Below are positions 38,730 to 48,071 of a stretch of 64,000 nucleotides of DNA, one piece after another. The notes beneath the pieces are model-generated. The model worked only from the letters and a program-made list of their open reading frames with translations. It was not told where the DNA came from and did not search any database. The position numbers and the translations under genes were made by a program. Source of the DNA: Clostridiales bacterium (GTDB taxonomy: Bacteria > Bacillota > Clostridia > Oscillospirales > Oscillospiraceae); contig JALFOM010000148.1 of NCBI GenBank assembly GCA_022782265.1, forward strand, positions 1 to 64,000, read 5' to 3'. Numbering within the stretch: position 1 is the first letter of the stretch; each line of letters begins with the position of its first letter.

Positions 38730-39224
38730 CTATGGTTGGCCGTAAAGCAGGGTAAAGCTCTCGTAATGGTCGCCGGTATAATAGATCAGGCCGTCATTGG
38801 AAAAGACAATGCGCTCCGCGCCCCGGGAATCCGCGCCCAGGGTATTGACGTCGCACTCGGTCCAGCTGCGGCCCTGGGCCTTGGGCAGCAGACCCTCCCG
38901 GTTGCCGAAGCTGTCCCCGCCGATGCACATGCCGGGGCAGTATGGCTCCAGAGAGCCGCCGCTCCAGCCGGCCTGACGGGCCTGGTCTTTGGTGATGAAG
39001 TTTGACGGCAGGCAGCCATAGGTGTGGATATACAGGGCTACGTCCTCCTTTGTGGTGTAGCTGCCGTATTCATCCAGGGCAGGCTCCGCCCCGTTCTCTT
39101 CCACGGAGATAGGGGGGACGTCCCCCGGGGACTGCTCAGCCGGAGCGGAGAGACAGCCGGACAGCAGGGCCGCCAGCATCAGCAGGGCCAGCAGATAAGC
39201 TGAGAATTTTGTAAACTTTTTCAT
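38730..39224 (-). CDS. Lipoprotein-anchored barnase-family ribonuclease
   Basis: Lipobox LLSGC; CLPSNFITKDQARQAGW, IGGDSFGNREGLLP, SWTECDVN, RGAERIVFSNDGLIYYTGDHYESFT align with barnase incl. K27, E73, R83, R87, H102. Confidence 0.88.
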   Translation of the reverse strand: MKKFTKFSAYLLALLMLAALLSGCLSAPAEQSPGDVPPISVEENGAEPALDEYGSYTTKEDVALYIHTYGCLPSNFITKDQARQAGWSGGSLEPYCPGMCIGGDSFGNREGLLPKAQGRSWTECDVNTLGADSRGAERIVFSNDGLIYYTGDHYESFTLLYGQP

Positions 39225-39342
39225 AACTCTTCATTCCTTTGCCTGTTTTCCCCCCGATAATACCATGTGCGGGCGGGCGGCGCAATTGCTTTATGGGCAT
39301 AATTATGCTAAAATAACAGGGCATTTATAAGGAGAATGGACA

Positions 39343-40416
39343 ATGCTTAAAACTTTTGAAGCAATTTCGCTGAGCATCATGACGCTGCTGCTTTTCGCCC
39401 TCTGCGGCTGCAGCGACAGCGCGGCAGCTCCGGAGAATACGTCAGGACCCCGGGAGACAGTCATTGAGAGCGCGCCCGGGCTTTCGACAGATTTCGACAC
39501 TGCGGCTTCCCTGCGTATGGCCTCCTTTATGGGCGGCAACCGGGCGCTGGTTTCCGGAGACCGGCTCTGGTGCTTTGATTTTGACGAGAACGCCTCTCCG
39601 GTGCTGGCCTGCTACACGCTGGCCGATGGGGCGCCGGGGAATTTTACCCTGCTGCAGACCGACTGTGTGCCGGAATATCTCTGCATGGAGGGCGACAGGC
39701 TTTACTACATCAACGACAACGGCAGCGCCTCTGTTGAAAGTATCGGCACGGACGGGAAGGATCATCAGGTGCTGGTGGACGAGCCCTGCGGCTATTTGCA
39801 GATCTGTGCGGGCGAGCTGTACTTCTGCGACGCCGCCGGCCGCTTCTGCAAGGCGGCGCTGGACGGCAGCGGCAGGCAGGTGCTGATCGACGATGTGTGC
39901 TGCTACCCCTTTGTTTTTGACGGCCGGGTGCTGTACCAGAGCGGCAAAGACGGCGAGAGCCTGCACCTGCTGGAGCTGGAGGACGGAACGGACCGGAAGC
40001 TGACAAGCACCGTGTCCTACGCGCCGGTAATTATTGAAAACACCCTTTACTATACACAAAAGACCGGCGAGGGAAACCGGATATGCTCTCTTGAACTGGA
40101 AAGCGGCGTAACGCAGGTGTTTGATTCGCCGCTGATCCAGGGCGCGGCGGAGTTTATCCCTGTGCCCGGTCAGGGCTGGACCGTCAGAGCGGTCCCGGCG
40201 GACGAGCGGGTTTCGCAGAGCAGCATCCCCCTTTCGGAGCTGGGCAGCGGCGCCTGGCATCAGGGCGGATACAGCGGTTACCGCCTGTGCGACTGGGCGG
40301 GGGAGCAGCGGGTAGACGCCTTCTATGAAAACGGCGGCCGGCTGAGAAGCTTTGTGCTGGTCAATGCCGACGGCAGTGAAACGGAATATATGGCCGGCGT
40401 GGTACGGCAGAAATAA
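39343..40416 (+). CDS. DUF5050-like lipoprotein (beta-propeller type repeats)
   Basis: Lipobox LFALCGC; repeated YxxDGxxL.. blades. Confidence 0.65.
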   Translation: MLKTFEAISLSIMTLLLFALCGCSDSAAAPENTSGPRETVIESAPGLSTDFDTAASLRMASFMGGNRALVSGDRLWCFDFDENASPVLACYTLADGAPGNFTLLQTDCVPEYLCMEGDRLYYINDNGSASVESIGTDGKDHQVLVDEPCGYLQICAGELYFCDAAGRFCKAALDGSGRQVLIDDVCCYPFVFDGRVLYQSGKDGESLHLLELEDGTDRKLTSTVSYAPVIIENTLYYTQKTGEGNRICSLELESGVTQVFDSPLIQGAAEFIPVPGQGWTVRAVPADERVSQSSIPLSELGSGAWHQGGYSGYRLCDWAGEQRVDAFYENGGRLRSFVLVNADGSETEYMAGVVRQK

Positions 40417-40437
40417 ATTCGCATTCGGGGGACAGAC

Positions 40438-41145
40438 ATGGCAGACGGATTCATCAGTTTTGAAAAGGTAAAAAAGGACTATCAGGCCGGCGAGGTGACG
40501 GTGACGGCCCTGCACGACGTGAGCTTTGCCATCGAAAAGGGCGAAATCTGCGTCATCGTGGGCGAGTCCGGCGCGGGCAAGACCACGCTGCTGAACATCC
40601 TGGGCGGTATGGACAGCCTGACCGAGGGCCGTGTGACGGTGGACGGGGCGGAGCTCAGTTCCTTCGGCAAAAAGGAGCTGACGGCCTACCGGCGCAACGA
40701 TGTGGGCTTTGTGTTCCAGTTTTATAATCTGATCCCCAACCTGACCGCGCTGGAAAACGTGGAGATCGCGGCCCAGCTGAAAAAGGACTCTCTGGACCCG
40801 GCCCTGGTGCTGGAGCAGGTGGGCCTGAAGGACCGGATGGGCAATTTCCCGGCCCAGCTCTCCGGCGGCGAGCAGCAGCGGGTGGCCATTGCTCGGGCGC
40901 TGGCCAAAAACCCCAAGCTCCTGCTCTGCGACGAGCCCACCGGCGCCCTGGACTACAACACCGGCAAGGCCATATTGAAGCTTTTGCAGGACACCAGCCG
41001 CAGCACCGGCATGACGGTGATCATCATCACCCACAACAAGGCCCTCTGCGCCATGGCGGACCGGGTGATCAGAGTGAAGAGCGGTACGATCCGCTCCGTA
41101 CAGAAAAACGAGGAGATTATCCCCGTGGAAGAGATCGAGTGGTGA
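40438..41145 (+). CDS. ABC transporter ATP-binding protein (MacB/LolD type)
   Basis: [36 protein letters not shown]. Confidence 0.96.
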   Translation: MADGFISFEKVKKDYQAGEVTVTALHDVSFAIEKGEICVIVGESGAGKTTLLNILGGMDSLTEGRVTVDGAELSSFGKKELTAYRRNDVGFVFQFYNLIPNLTALENVEIAAQLKKDSLDPALVLEQVGLKDRMGNFPAQLSGGEQQRVAIARALAKNPKLLLCDEPTGALDYNTGKAILKLLQDTSRSTGMTVIIITHNKALCAMADRVIRVKSGTIRSVQKNEEIIPVEEIEW

Positions 41146-41149
41146 ACGG

Positions 41150-44100
41150 ATGGACCGGTTCAGTGTGAAAATGCTTCTGAGAAGCATCAAAGGCTCTTTG
41201 GGGCGCTATCTGGCCATCGTGGCCATCATCGCCCTGGGCGTGGGCTTTTACGCGGGCCTGCAGAGCTCCCAGCCTGCCATGCTGGAGACGGCGGACAGCT
41301 ATATGCACGACCAGCGGATGTACGATTTCCAGCTCATGTCCACCCTGGGGCTGACGAAGGGGGACGTGGCCGCGTTCAGGCAGCTGGAGGGCGTGGAATA
41401 CGCGGAGGGCGCTTTCTTTGCGGACGCCCTGGCGGTTCTGGGCAGCCATGAGGAGCCCTACCGCTTCATGTCCATTACGGAAACGGTCTGTACCCCCTAT
41501 CTGACCGAGGGGCGGATGCCGGAAAACGCCAACGAGTGTCTGGGCGACGCCGGGGCCTTCAGCAGCGACGATATCGGCAGAAGAATAAGCATAAGCGACG
41601 CAAATGACGGGGACACCCTGGGCCTTTTTGAACAGCGGGAATTTATCATCGTGGGCCTGGCCAAAAGCCCCCGGTACATCAGCCGTGACCGGGGTAGCAC
41701 CTCTCTGGGCTCCGGTAGCCTCAGCGGCTTTGTGCTGCTGACGGAGGAGGCCTTCGACCAGGAGGTCTATCAGGAGATCCTGCTGTACTGCGGCCTGCCC
41801 GGAGAGATGTATTCCGCCGAATATATTTCCGCCCGGGACAAGCTGGAGCCGGAGGTCAAGGCCCTGCTGAACAGCCGGGGCGCCATGCGCTATAAGCAGC
41901 TGCGCAGCGAGGCGGACAAGGAGCTGGCGGAGGCCAGAGCGGAGCTGGACGAGGGCTGGGAGGAATACCGTGAGGGCGAAAAAGAGGCCCAAAAGGAGCT
42001 GAGCAGCGCCAGAGCCGCCCTGTATCAGGCCCAGAAAGAGATCGACGACGGACTTAAGGAGATCGGGGAAAAGCAGAAAGAGATCGACGAGGGCTGGGCA
42101 CAGCTCCCCGCGGCCCAGCAGGAGATCGCGGACAACCGGGCCATGCTGGACGAGAAGGAAAAGGAGCTTCAGCAGGGCAAGGCAGAGCTGGAGCCGGCCA
42201 TTGCGGAGATTCAGGCGGGCGAACAGCAGCTGGCCCAGGGCAAGGCCCAGCTGGAGGCGGCGAAAAACGCCGTGCTCTGGCCTCTGGAGCAGGCCATTGC
42301 CCTCATCGACGGCCAGATCAGCCAGACCCAGCAGGAGATCGACGCCCTTGACCCGGAGAATTTGGGCTATGAGACCCGGCTTGCCATCCTCAATGCCCGG
42401 ATGGAGCAGCTGCAGGGCCGCCGGGAGAACGCGGTGGCCGCCCGGGACAGCGCTGCGGAGAAATTCGCGCCTCAGGAGGCGGAGATCGCCGCGGCGGAAG
42501 TGGAGCTGAACGAGGCGAAGGCCCAGGTGGCGGCGGCCCAGGCGGAGATTGCCGCCGGGGAACAGGCCATCGCCCAGGGCAGAGCCCAGCTGGACGCCGC
42601 CGAGGCGGAGATTGAAAATTCCAAAGTGACCATGACCGAGGGCCAGAAGCAGCTGGACGAGGGACGGGTGCAGCTGGAACAGGCCCAGCGCCAGGTGAAC
42701 CAGGGCTGGACAGAGTACCAGGAGGGCAAGGCTGAGGCCGAGCGGGAGCTGGCCGACGGCAAAAAAGAGCTGGAGGACGGGGAAGCGGAGCTGGCCCAGG
42801 CCATCATCGACACCGATGAGAAGCTGAAGCTGGAGGTATTCACCCTGAACCGGGAGACCAATTCCGGCTACGTGACCTTTGAAAACGACACCAGCATCGT
42901 CACCGCCGTGGCGGGGGCCTTCCCGGTGTTCTTCGTGCTCATCGCGGCGCTGGTCTGTGTGACCACCATGACCCGCATGATCAACGACGAGCGCACCCAG
43001 ATCGGCACCCTGAAGGCCATGGGCTTTTCCGGCCGGGTGATTATGCGAAAATACCTGTGGTATTCCGGCAGTGCGGCCTTGGTGGGCTGCGTTCTGGGCT
43101 TTGTGCTGGGCGTGACGGTGATCCCCTTTATCGTCTGGTATGCCTACAATATTATTTACAGCTACACCACCCTGAAGCCCTATTTCAGCCTGGGCATGTG
43201 CGCCGCCTGTATGGCGGTGGCGCTGCTCAGCACCATACTGGTGACGGTGCTGACCTGCCGCAAGGAGCTGAGCGAGCGGCCGGCGGAGCTGATCCGGCCC
43301 AAAGCGCCCAGGGCCGGCAAGCGCATCCTGCTGGAGCGGATAAAGCCTCTGTGGAAGCGGCTCTCCTTCCTGAGCAAGGTGACGCTGCGAAACGCCTTCC
43401 GCCATCCCGCCCGCGTCATGCTGATGATGCTGGGCGTGGGTGGCTGTACCGCCCTGCTGGTGGCGGGCTTCGGCGTGAAGGATTCCATCGCCGATGTGCC
43501 GGACTATCAGTACGGCGAGATCAGCCGCTATGAAATGCTGGTCAATTACGATCCGGATGTGCTGGACACCGACGGGAAGGCGGAGGCCCTGTGGAAGGAC
43601 CGGGCGGACGCCTGGGCCCTGAGCTATCAGGTGAACGCGGAGCTGAAGACCGACACGGAAAGCCACTCCGTCAAGCTGGTGGCCGCCCAGGGGATGGCCC
43701 TGAAAAACGTGATCAGCCTGCAGGACGGCAGCGGCGAGCTGGAATATCCGGGCAAGGGGGAAGCCGTTGTTACGGAGCATCTTGCCGATCTTCTGGAGAT
43801 CAGCGTGGGGGATCAGGTAACGTTGGAGACCGACGACGGCGACAGTCTGCGCCTTACCGTGACGGGCATAGCGAAAAACTATCTGGGCCACTACATCTAT
43901 GTGTCGCCGGAGACGGTGCCGGGGGCGAAAAATAACGCCGCCTATCTCTGCGACAGCAGCGAGGACGGCGGGGAAGGGCTTGCGGCCTGGCTGCGCTCCC
44001 AGGACGGCGTCAGCTATGTTTCCCTGACGCTCAGGGAAAAGGAGACCGTCAGACAGTCCATGCAGAGCCTGAACATGATCGTGCTGCTGGTGGTGGTCTG

Positions 44101-44470
44101 TGCCGCCGCCCTGGCCTTTATCGTCCTCTGCAATCTGACCAACATCAACATTATGGAGCGGGTCCGGGAGGTGGCCACCGTCAAGGTGCTGGGCTTCAAC
44201 CCGGGGGAGACCGCCTCCTATATCCTGCGGGAAAACCTGCTGCTGTCCATTCTGGGCGGCGCTGTGGGACTGCTGCTGGGCAAGCTGCTGCACCGCTTCA
44301 TCATGGAGCTGATCCAGGTGGACTACATGTGCTATGAGGTGCGGATTTCCGCTTTGAGCTATCTGCTGGCCTTCGGCGTCACGGTGCTTTTCGCCCTGGC
44401 CGCCAACTTCGCCATGAGCTTCAAGCTGGAAAAGATCAACATGACCGAGTCCCTGAAATCCGTGGAATAA
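41150..44470 (+). CDS. FtsX-like ABC transporter permease with long extracellular coiled coil
   Basis: FtsX modules flanking a long E/Q/A-rich heptad region (residues about 255-555). Confidence 0.9.
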   Translation: MDRFSVKMLLRSIKGSLGRYLAIVAIIALGVGFYAGLQSSQPAMLETADSYMHDQRMYDFQLMSTLGLTKGDVAAFRQLEGVEYAEGAFFADALAVLGSHEEPYRFMSITETVCTPYLTEGRMPENANECLGDAGAFSSDDIGRRISISDANDGDTLGLFEQREFIIVGLAKSPRYISRDRGSTSLGSGSLSGFVLLTEEAFDQEVYQEILLYCGLPGEMYSAEYISARDKLEPEVKALLNSRGAMRYKQLRSEADKELAEARAELDEGWEEYREGEKEAQKELSSARAALYQAQKEIDDGLKEIGEKQKEIDEGWAQLPAAQQEIADNRAMLDEKEKELQQGKAELEPAIAEIQAGEQQLAQGKAQLEAAKNAVLWPLEQAIALIDGQISQTQQEIDALDPENLGYETRLAILNARMEQLQGRRENAVAARDSAAEKFAPQEAEIAAAEVELNEAKAQVAAAQAEIAAGEQAIAQGRAQLDAAEAEIENSKVTMTEGQKQLDEGRVQLEQAQRQVNQGWTEYQEGKAEAERELADGKKELEDGEAELAQAIIDTDEKLKLEVFTLNRETNSGYVTFENDTSIVTAVAGAFPVFFVLIAALVCVTTMTRMINDERTQIGTLKAMGFSGRVIMRKYLWYSGSAALVGCVLGFVLGVTVIPFIVWYAYNIIYSYTTLKPYFSLGMCAACMAVALLSTILVTVLTCRKELSERPAELIRPKAPRAGKRILLERIKPLWKRLSFLSKVTLRNAFRHPARVMLMMLGVGGCTALLVAGFGVKDSIADVPDYQYGEISRYEMLVNYDPDVLDTDGKAEALWKDRADAWALSYQVNAELKTDTESHSVKLVAAQGMALKNVISLQDGSGELEYPGKGEAVVTEHLADLLEISVGDQVTLETDDGDSLRLTVTGIAKNYLGHYIYVSPETVPGAKNNAAYLCDSSEDGGEGLAAWLRSQDGVSYVSLTLREKETVRQSMQSLNMIVLLVVVCAAALAFIVLCNLTNINIMERVREVATVKVLGFNPGETASYILRENLLLSILGGAVGLLLGKLLHRFIMELIQVDYMCYEVRISALSYLLAFGVTVLFALAANFAMSFKLEKINMTESLKSVE

Positions 44471-44472
44471 AT

Positions 44473-44512
44473 AAACAGCCGTGCAATGATGATTCACTGC
44501 ACGGCTGTTTTG
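44473..44512. terminator. Bidirectional terminator
   Basis: AAACAGCCGTGCA...TGCACGGCTGTTTT. Confidence 0.85.
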
Positions 44513-44517
44513 TGGGC

Positions 44518-45135
44518 TCAGAGGCTCCTGTTCTTATAGAACCTTATGGACAGCAGCCAGGAGGCGGCGAAAAGCAGGACGCTGATGAGGCAGATCAGCA
44601 GCGGCGCGGGAACGGAGACCGCCGGGGCTCCGTTGGCGCTTATGCCGTCATAGGGCAGGATAAAGGCCAGGGCGCAGACCGCGCCGATGACGATGTAATA
44701 GGCGATGCGGGCCCGCTCACTGCCCAGCTTGTAGATGATGGGCAGCAGGACGGCAGGCCCGGAAAGGCCCATGGCCAGCAGCATGGAGATAATGCTGAAA
44801 AACGCTTCTTTCTCCTCGGGCAGCAGCCGTATTCCCTGGGCCACGGCGGAGACCAGCAGGATGGCAAGCGCGGACAGCAGCACAAAAACATACTTTGCCG
44901 ACACCACCTGGCTGCGGGTAAAGGGCATGGCGGCGCAGTACCGGTCCCAGTGGAACTTTTCGTCATAGGACAGCAGGGACATGGGCAGCATGGAGGTGAT
45001 GATCATGGGGTACATGATCAGAAACATATTGCCGTTTGCCCAGACAGAGGCAAAAAGAAAAATGAGCACCATGGCGGCGAAAACCCGCATATAGCTTTTG
45101 GCCATGTAAAATTCCTTCAGTAACAGCGCTTTCAT
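44518..45135 (-). CDS. ABC-2 type transporter permease
   Basis: Six-TM protein downstream of ABC ATPase and GntR regulator. Confidence 0.8.
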   Translation of the reverse strand: MKALLLKEFYMAKSYMRVFAAMVLIFLFASVWANGNMFLIMYPMIITSMLPMSLLSYDEKFHWDRYCAAMPFTRSQVVSAKYVFVLLSALAILLVSAVAQGIRLLPEEKEAFFSIISMLLAMGLSGPAVLLPIIYKLGSERARIAYYIVIGAVCALAFILPYDGISANGAPAVSVPAPLLICLISVLLFAASWLLSIRFYKNRSL

Positions 45136-45137
45136 TT

Positions 45138-45977
45138 TCAGGCCTCCTTTACCATGAATACAAACAGCTCTTCAATGCTGATGGGGCTGATGTTTGCCCC
45201 CACCGGCGCCGCGTCCCGCCGGACGATGGCGGTAACGCCGTAGGGATTTTCTTTCCTGCCTTTTACCGCCGCTTTCGGCAGGGCGTTCAGCTCTGCCGCC
45301 GTGCAGCGGAGAATGCAGTACTCCGACAGCAGCAGGTCCTTCTCCTCGCACAGCAGCAGCCGCCCCTTGTGGAGAAAGGCGATGTAGTCGCAGAGCTTTT
45401 CCAGGTCGCTGACAATGTGGGAGGAGATGAGGATGGAATGGCTCTCGTCCCGGGTAAACTCGGAGAAAAGCTCCACCACCTCGTCCCGGACCACCGGGTC
45501 CAGGCCGCTGGTGGGCTCATCCAGAATCAGAAGCCTTGGCTTGTGGGACAGGGCCACCGCAATGCCCAGCTTCATCTTCATGCCCCGGGAAAAGTCCTTG
45601 AATTGCTTACCCTCCGGCAGGTCAAAGCGGCGGAGATACTCCCTGTAGGCCGCCTCATCCCAGTTTTTGTAGGTCAGGCGCATCACGTTGTTTACCTGCC
45701 GGGTGTTAAAGCACTCGGGAAAGCCCACCTCGTCCAGCACAACGCCGGTCTCCTCCCGGGTGAGCATCACGTCCTCCCCGTCGCCTCTCCCCAAAAGCCG
45801 GATGCTGCCGCCGTCCCGCTGCAGCATATCCAGAATCAGGCGGATGGTGGTGGTCTTTCCGGCCCCGTTTTCCCCGATCAGGCCCATGATGCAGCCCTGG
45901 GGCAGATTCAGGTCCAGCGGGCCCAGGTCAAAGCCCGGATAGCTCTTTCGAAGCTGTCTGATTTCAATGGCGTTCAT
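45138..45977 (-). CDS. ABC transporter ATP-binding protein
   Basis: GENGAGKTT, FSRGMKMKLGIAVAL, LLILDEPTSGLDP. Confidence 0.95.
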   Translation of the reverse strand: MNAIEIRQLRKSYPGFDLGPLDLNLPQGCIMGLIGENGAGKTTTIRLILDMLQRDGGSIRLLGRGDGEDVMLTREETGVVLDEVGFPECFNTRQVNNVMRLTYKNWDEAAYREYLRRFDLPEGKQFKDFSRGMKMKLGIAVALSHKPRLLILDEPTSGLDPVVRDEVVELFSEFTRDESHSILISSHIVSDLEKLCDYIAFLHKGRLLLCEEKDLLLSEYCILRCTAAELNALPKAAVKGRKENPYGVTAIVRRDAAPVGANISPISIEELFVFMVKEA

Positions 45978-46351
45978 GTTGTTTCCTCCTCAATAACGCT
46001 GAACATTTCGATAATATCCTCCCGGCTGAGCCCGCTGGCGGCGGCCAGATCGCGGATCTCCTGCAGGCGCTCCTCGATCTGCCGCAGATTCTCCTCCCGC
46101 AGCAGCTCCGTGTTTTTCGCCGCCACAAAGCAGCCCTTGCCGGCCACGGTGTAGATGAAGCCCTCCCGCTCCAGCTCGTCGTAGGCCCGGCGGGTGGTGA
46201 TCACGCTGATCCCCAGGTCCTTGGCCAGGTTCCGGATGGAGGGGAGAAGCTGATCCTCACGCAGCCCGCCGCTGATGATCTGACTTTTGATCTGGCTGTA
46301 GATCTGGTCATAAATGGGCAGCCCGCTTTTATTGTCAATAAAGATATTCAT
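45974..46351 (-). CDS. GntR family (YtrA subfamily) regulator
   Basis: PIYDQIYSQIKSQIISGGLREDQLLPSIRNLAKDLGISVITTRRAYDELEREGFI. Confidence 0.94.
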   Translation of the reverse strand: MNIFIDNKSGLPIYDQIYSQIKSQIISGGLREDQLLPSIRNLAKDLGISVITTRRAYDELEREGFIYTVAGKGCFVAAKNTELLREENLRQIEERLQEIRDLAAASGLSREDIIEMFSVIEEETT

Positions 46352-46369
46352 ATCTCACCTCGTGCAAAG

Positions 46370-46390
46370 TGTGTATGTACAGTATACACA
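46370..46390. promoter_or_regulatory. Candidate YtrA-type operator
   Basis: TGTGTAT-N7-ATACACA inverted repeat 19 bp upstream of the gntR start. Confidence 0.6.
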
Positions 46391-46486
46391 GTATATACGG
46401 CCCTGTCAAGAGGAAAAGATCAATAATCCGGATTGTCAACAGCGGGGAAATGCGGTATAATCAACGGACGGAAAGAGGTGTTTTCA

Positions 46487-47329
46487 TTGAACCCACTGAT
46501 TTTTCAAACCGATTTCGGCGTTCAGGACGGCGCGGTCAGCGCCATGTACGGCGTGGCCTATACCGTGTGCCCGGGGCTCCGGGTGTTTGACCTGACCCAT
46601 GAGATTGAGCCTTACGACATCTGGGACGCCAGCTACCGGCTGATCCAGGCGGTGGCCTACTGGCCGGAGGGCACGGTGTTTGTCTCCGTGGTGGACCCGG
46701 GCGTAGGCTCCACCCGGCGCAGCATTGTGGCAAAGACCCAAAGCGGGCAGTACATCGTCACGCCGGATAACGGCACGCTGACCCATATCAAGCGCCGGGT
46801 GGGCATCACCGCGGCGCGCATCATTGACGAGACGGTGAACCGCCGCTCCGGCTCGGAGGAGTCCTACACCTTCCACGGCCGGGATGTGTACGCCTATACC
46901 GGCGCAAGACTTGCCGCCGGCATCATTGATTTTTCGCAGGTGGGCCCGGAGGTGGAGCCGGACAGCATTGTGGAGCTTCCGGTAGTGGCCCCCACCCTCA
47001 GCGAAGACCGGGTCTGCGGCACGGTGGACGTGCTGGACGTGCGCTTTGGCAGCCTCTGGACCAATATCCCCAAGGAGATGTTCAAAAAACTGGGCTTTAA
47101 GGTGGGGGACAGGGTGGAGGTCACCATTGAAAACGACACCCGCGTGCTCTACCGCAATGTGATGACCTACGCCCATTCCTTCGCGGAGGTGCGGGTGGGC
47201 GAGCCGCTGGTCTATATCAATTCCCTGGACTGCATGGCTGTGGCCATCAATCAGGGCAGCTTTGCCAGAGCCTATAATATCGGCACCGGCAACAGCTGGA
47301 AGATCAGCATCAGCCCGGTCAGGTGGTAA
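46487..47329 (+). CDS. SAM hydroxide adenosyltransferase (DUF62 family)
   Basis: FQTDFGVQDGAVSAMYGV, VVDPGVGSTRRSIV, YIVTPDNGTLTHI, FHGRDVYAYTGARLAAG; TTG start. Confidence 0.93.
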   Translation: MNPLIFQTDFGVQDGAVSAMYGVAYTVCPGLRVFDLTHEIEPYDIWDASYRLIQAVAYWPEGTVFVSVVDPGVGSTRRSIVAKTQSGQYIVTPDNGTLTHIKRRVGITAARIIDETVNRRSGSEESYTFHGRDVYAYTGARLAAGIIDFSQVGPEVEPDSIVELPVVAPTLSEDRVCGTVDVLDVRFGSLWTNIPKEMFKKLGFKVGDRVEVTIENDTRVLYRNVMTYAHSFAEVRVGEPLVYINSLDCMAVAINQGSFARAYNIGTGNSWKISISPVRW

Positions 47330-47395
47330 TTCCCCGTGTTTTTCCGGCGCGCAGCGCCTGAAAATAGATTTTTTAAGAGAGAAGGAGTAGAAAGA

Positions 47396-47947
47396 ATGAA
47401 AAATTCTCCCGTAAAGACCATCGTCGCCATCGGCGTCGGCGCGGCTCTGTTCTTTGTTCTGGGCCGTTTCGTATCCATTCCCAGCCCTGTCCCCAACACC
47501 AACATCGCCACCCAGTACGGCCTGCTGGCCTTCATGGCCGTGATGTTCGGCCCTGTGGCCGGCGTGCTCATCGGCCTGATCGGCCACGCCCTTATCGACT
47601 TCAGCTACGGCTGGGGCATCTGGTGGAGCTGGGTCATTGCCTCCGGCGTTTTCGGCCTGCTGGTGGGCCTGGTGTCCAGCCGTGTAAAGGTTGCTGAGGG
47701 CGAGTTCGGCAAGAAGGACATTCTGGTGTTCAACCTGGCCCAGATTGTCGCCCATGTTGTGGCATGGATCGTGGTCGCCCCCGTGCTGGATATTCTGATG
47801 TACGCTGAGCCTGCCAACAAGGCGTTCCTGCAGGGCGTAGTTGGCGGCGCATCCAACATCGTCACCACCGCCATCATCGGCACGCTGCTCTGCGTGGCCT
47901 ATGCGGCCACCAAGCCCAAGAAGGGCAGCCTGAAGGAAGAGGAATAA
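47396..47947 (+). CDS. ECF transporter S component (UPF0397 family)
   Basis: VKTIVAIGVGAALFFVLGRFVSIPSPVPNTNIATQYGLLAFMAVMFGPVAGVLIGLIGHALID. Confidence 0.92.
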   Translation: MKNSPVKTIVAIGVGAALFFVLGRFVSIPSPVPNTNIATQYGLLAFMAVMFGPVAGVLIGLIGHALIDFSYGWGIWWSWVIASGVFGLLVGLVSSRVKVAEGEFGKKDILVFNLAQIVAHVVAWIVVAPVLDILMYAEPANKAFLQGVVGGASNIVTTAIIGTLLCVAYAATKPKKGSLKEEE

Positions 47948-48071
47948 TTTCCGACAGCCTGTGCGGCAAATACGGCGGGATGATTGTCCCGCCGTATTTG
48001 GGTATAAGGGAAAGGCCGCTTCAAGGGCGGTTTTTCCCTTATGCCCGAACTGTATTATTGGAGGTGACGGG

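Noticed and set aside
38730-39342. Barnase-barstar or contact-dependent toxin/immunity pair
   Set aside because: No barstar-like or immunity ORF next to the barnase gene, and the protein has a lipobox instead of a delivery domain.
41117-44497. 1126-aa minus-strand ORF
   Set aside because: Mirror of the coiled-coil FtsX permease; repetitive composition results from the antisense of GAG/CAG-rich codons.
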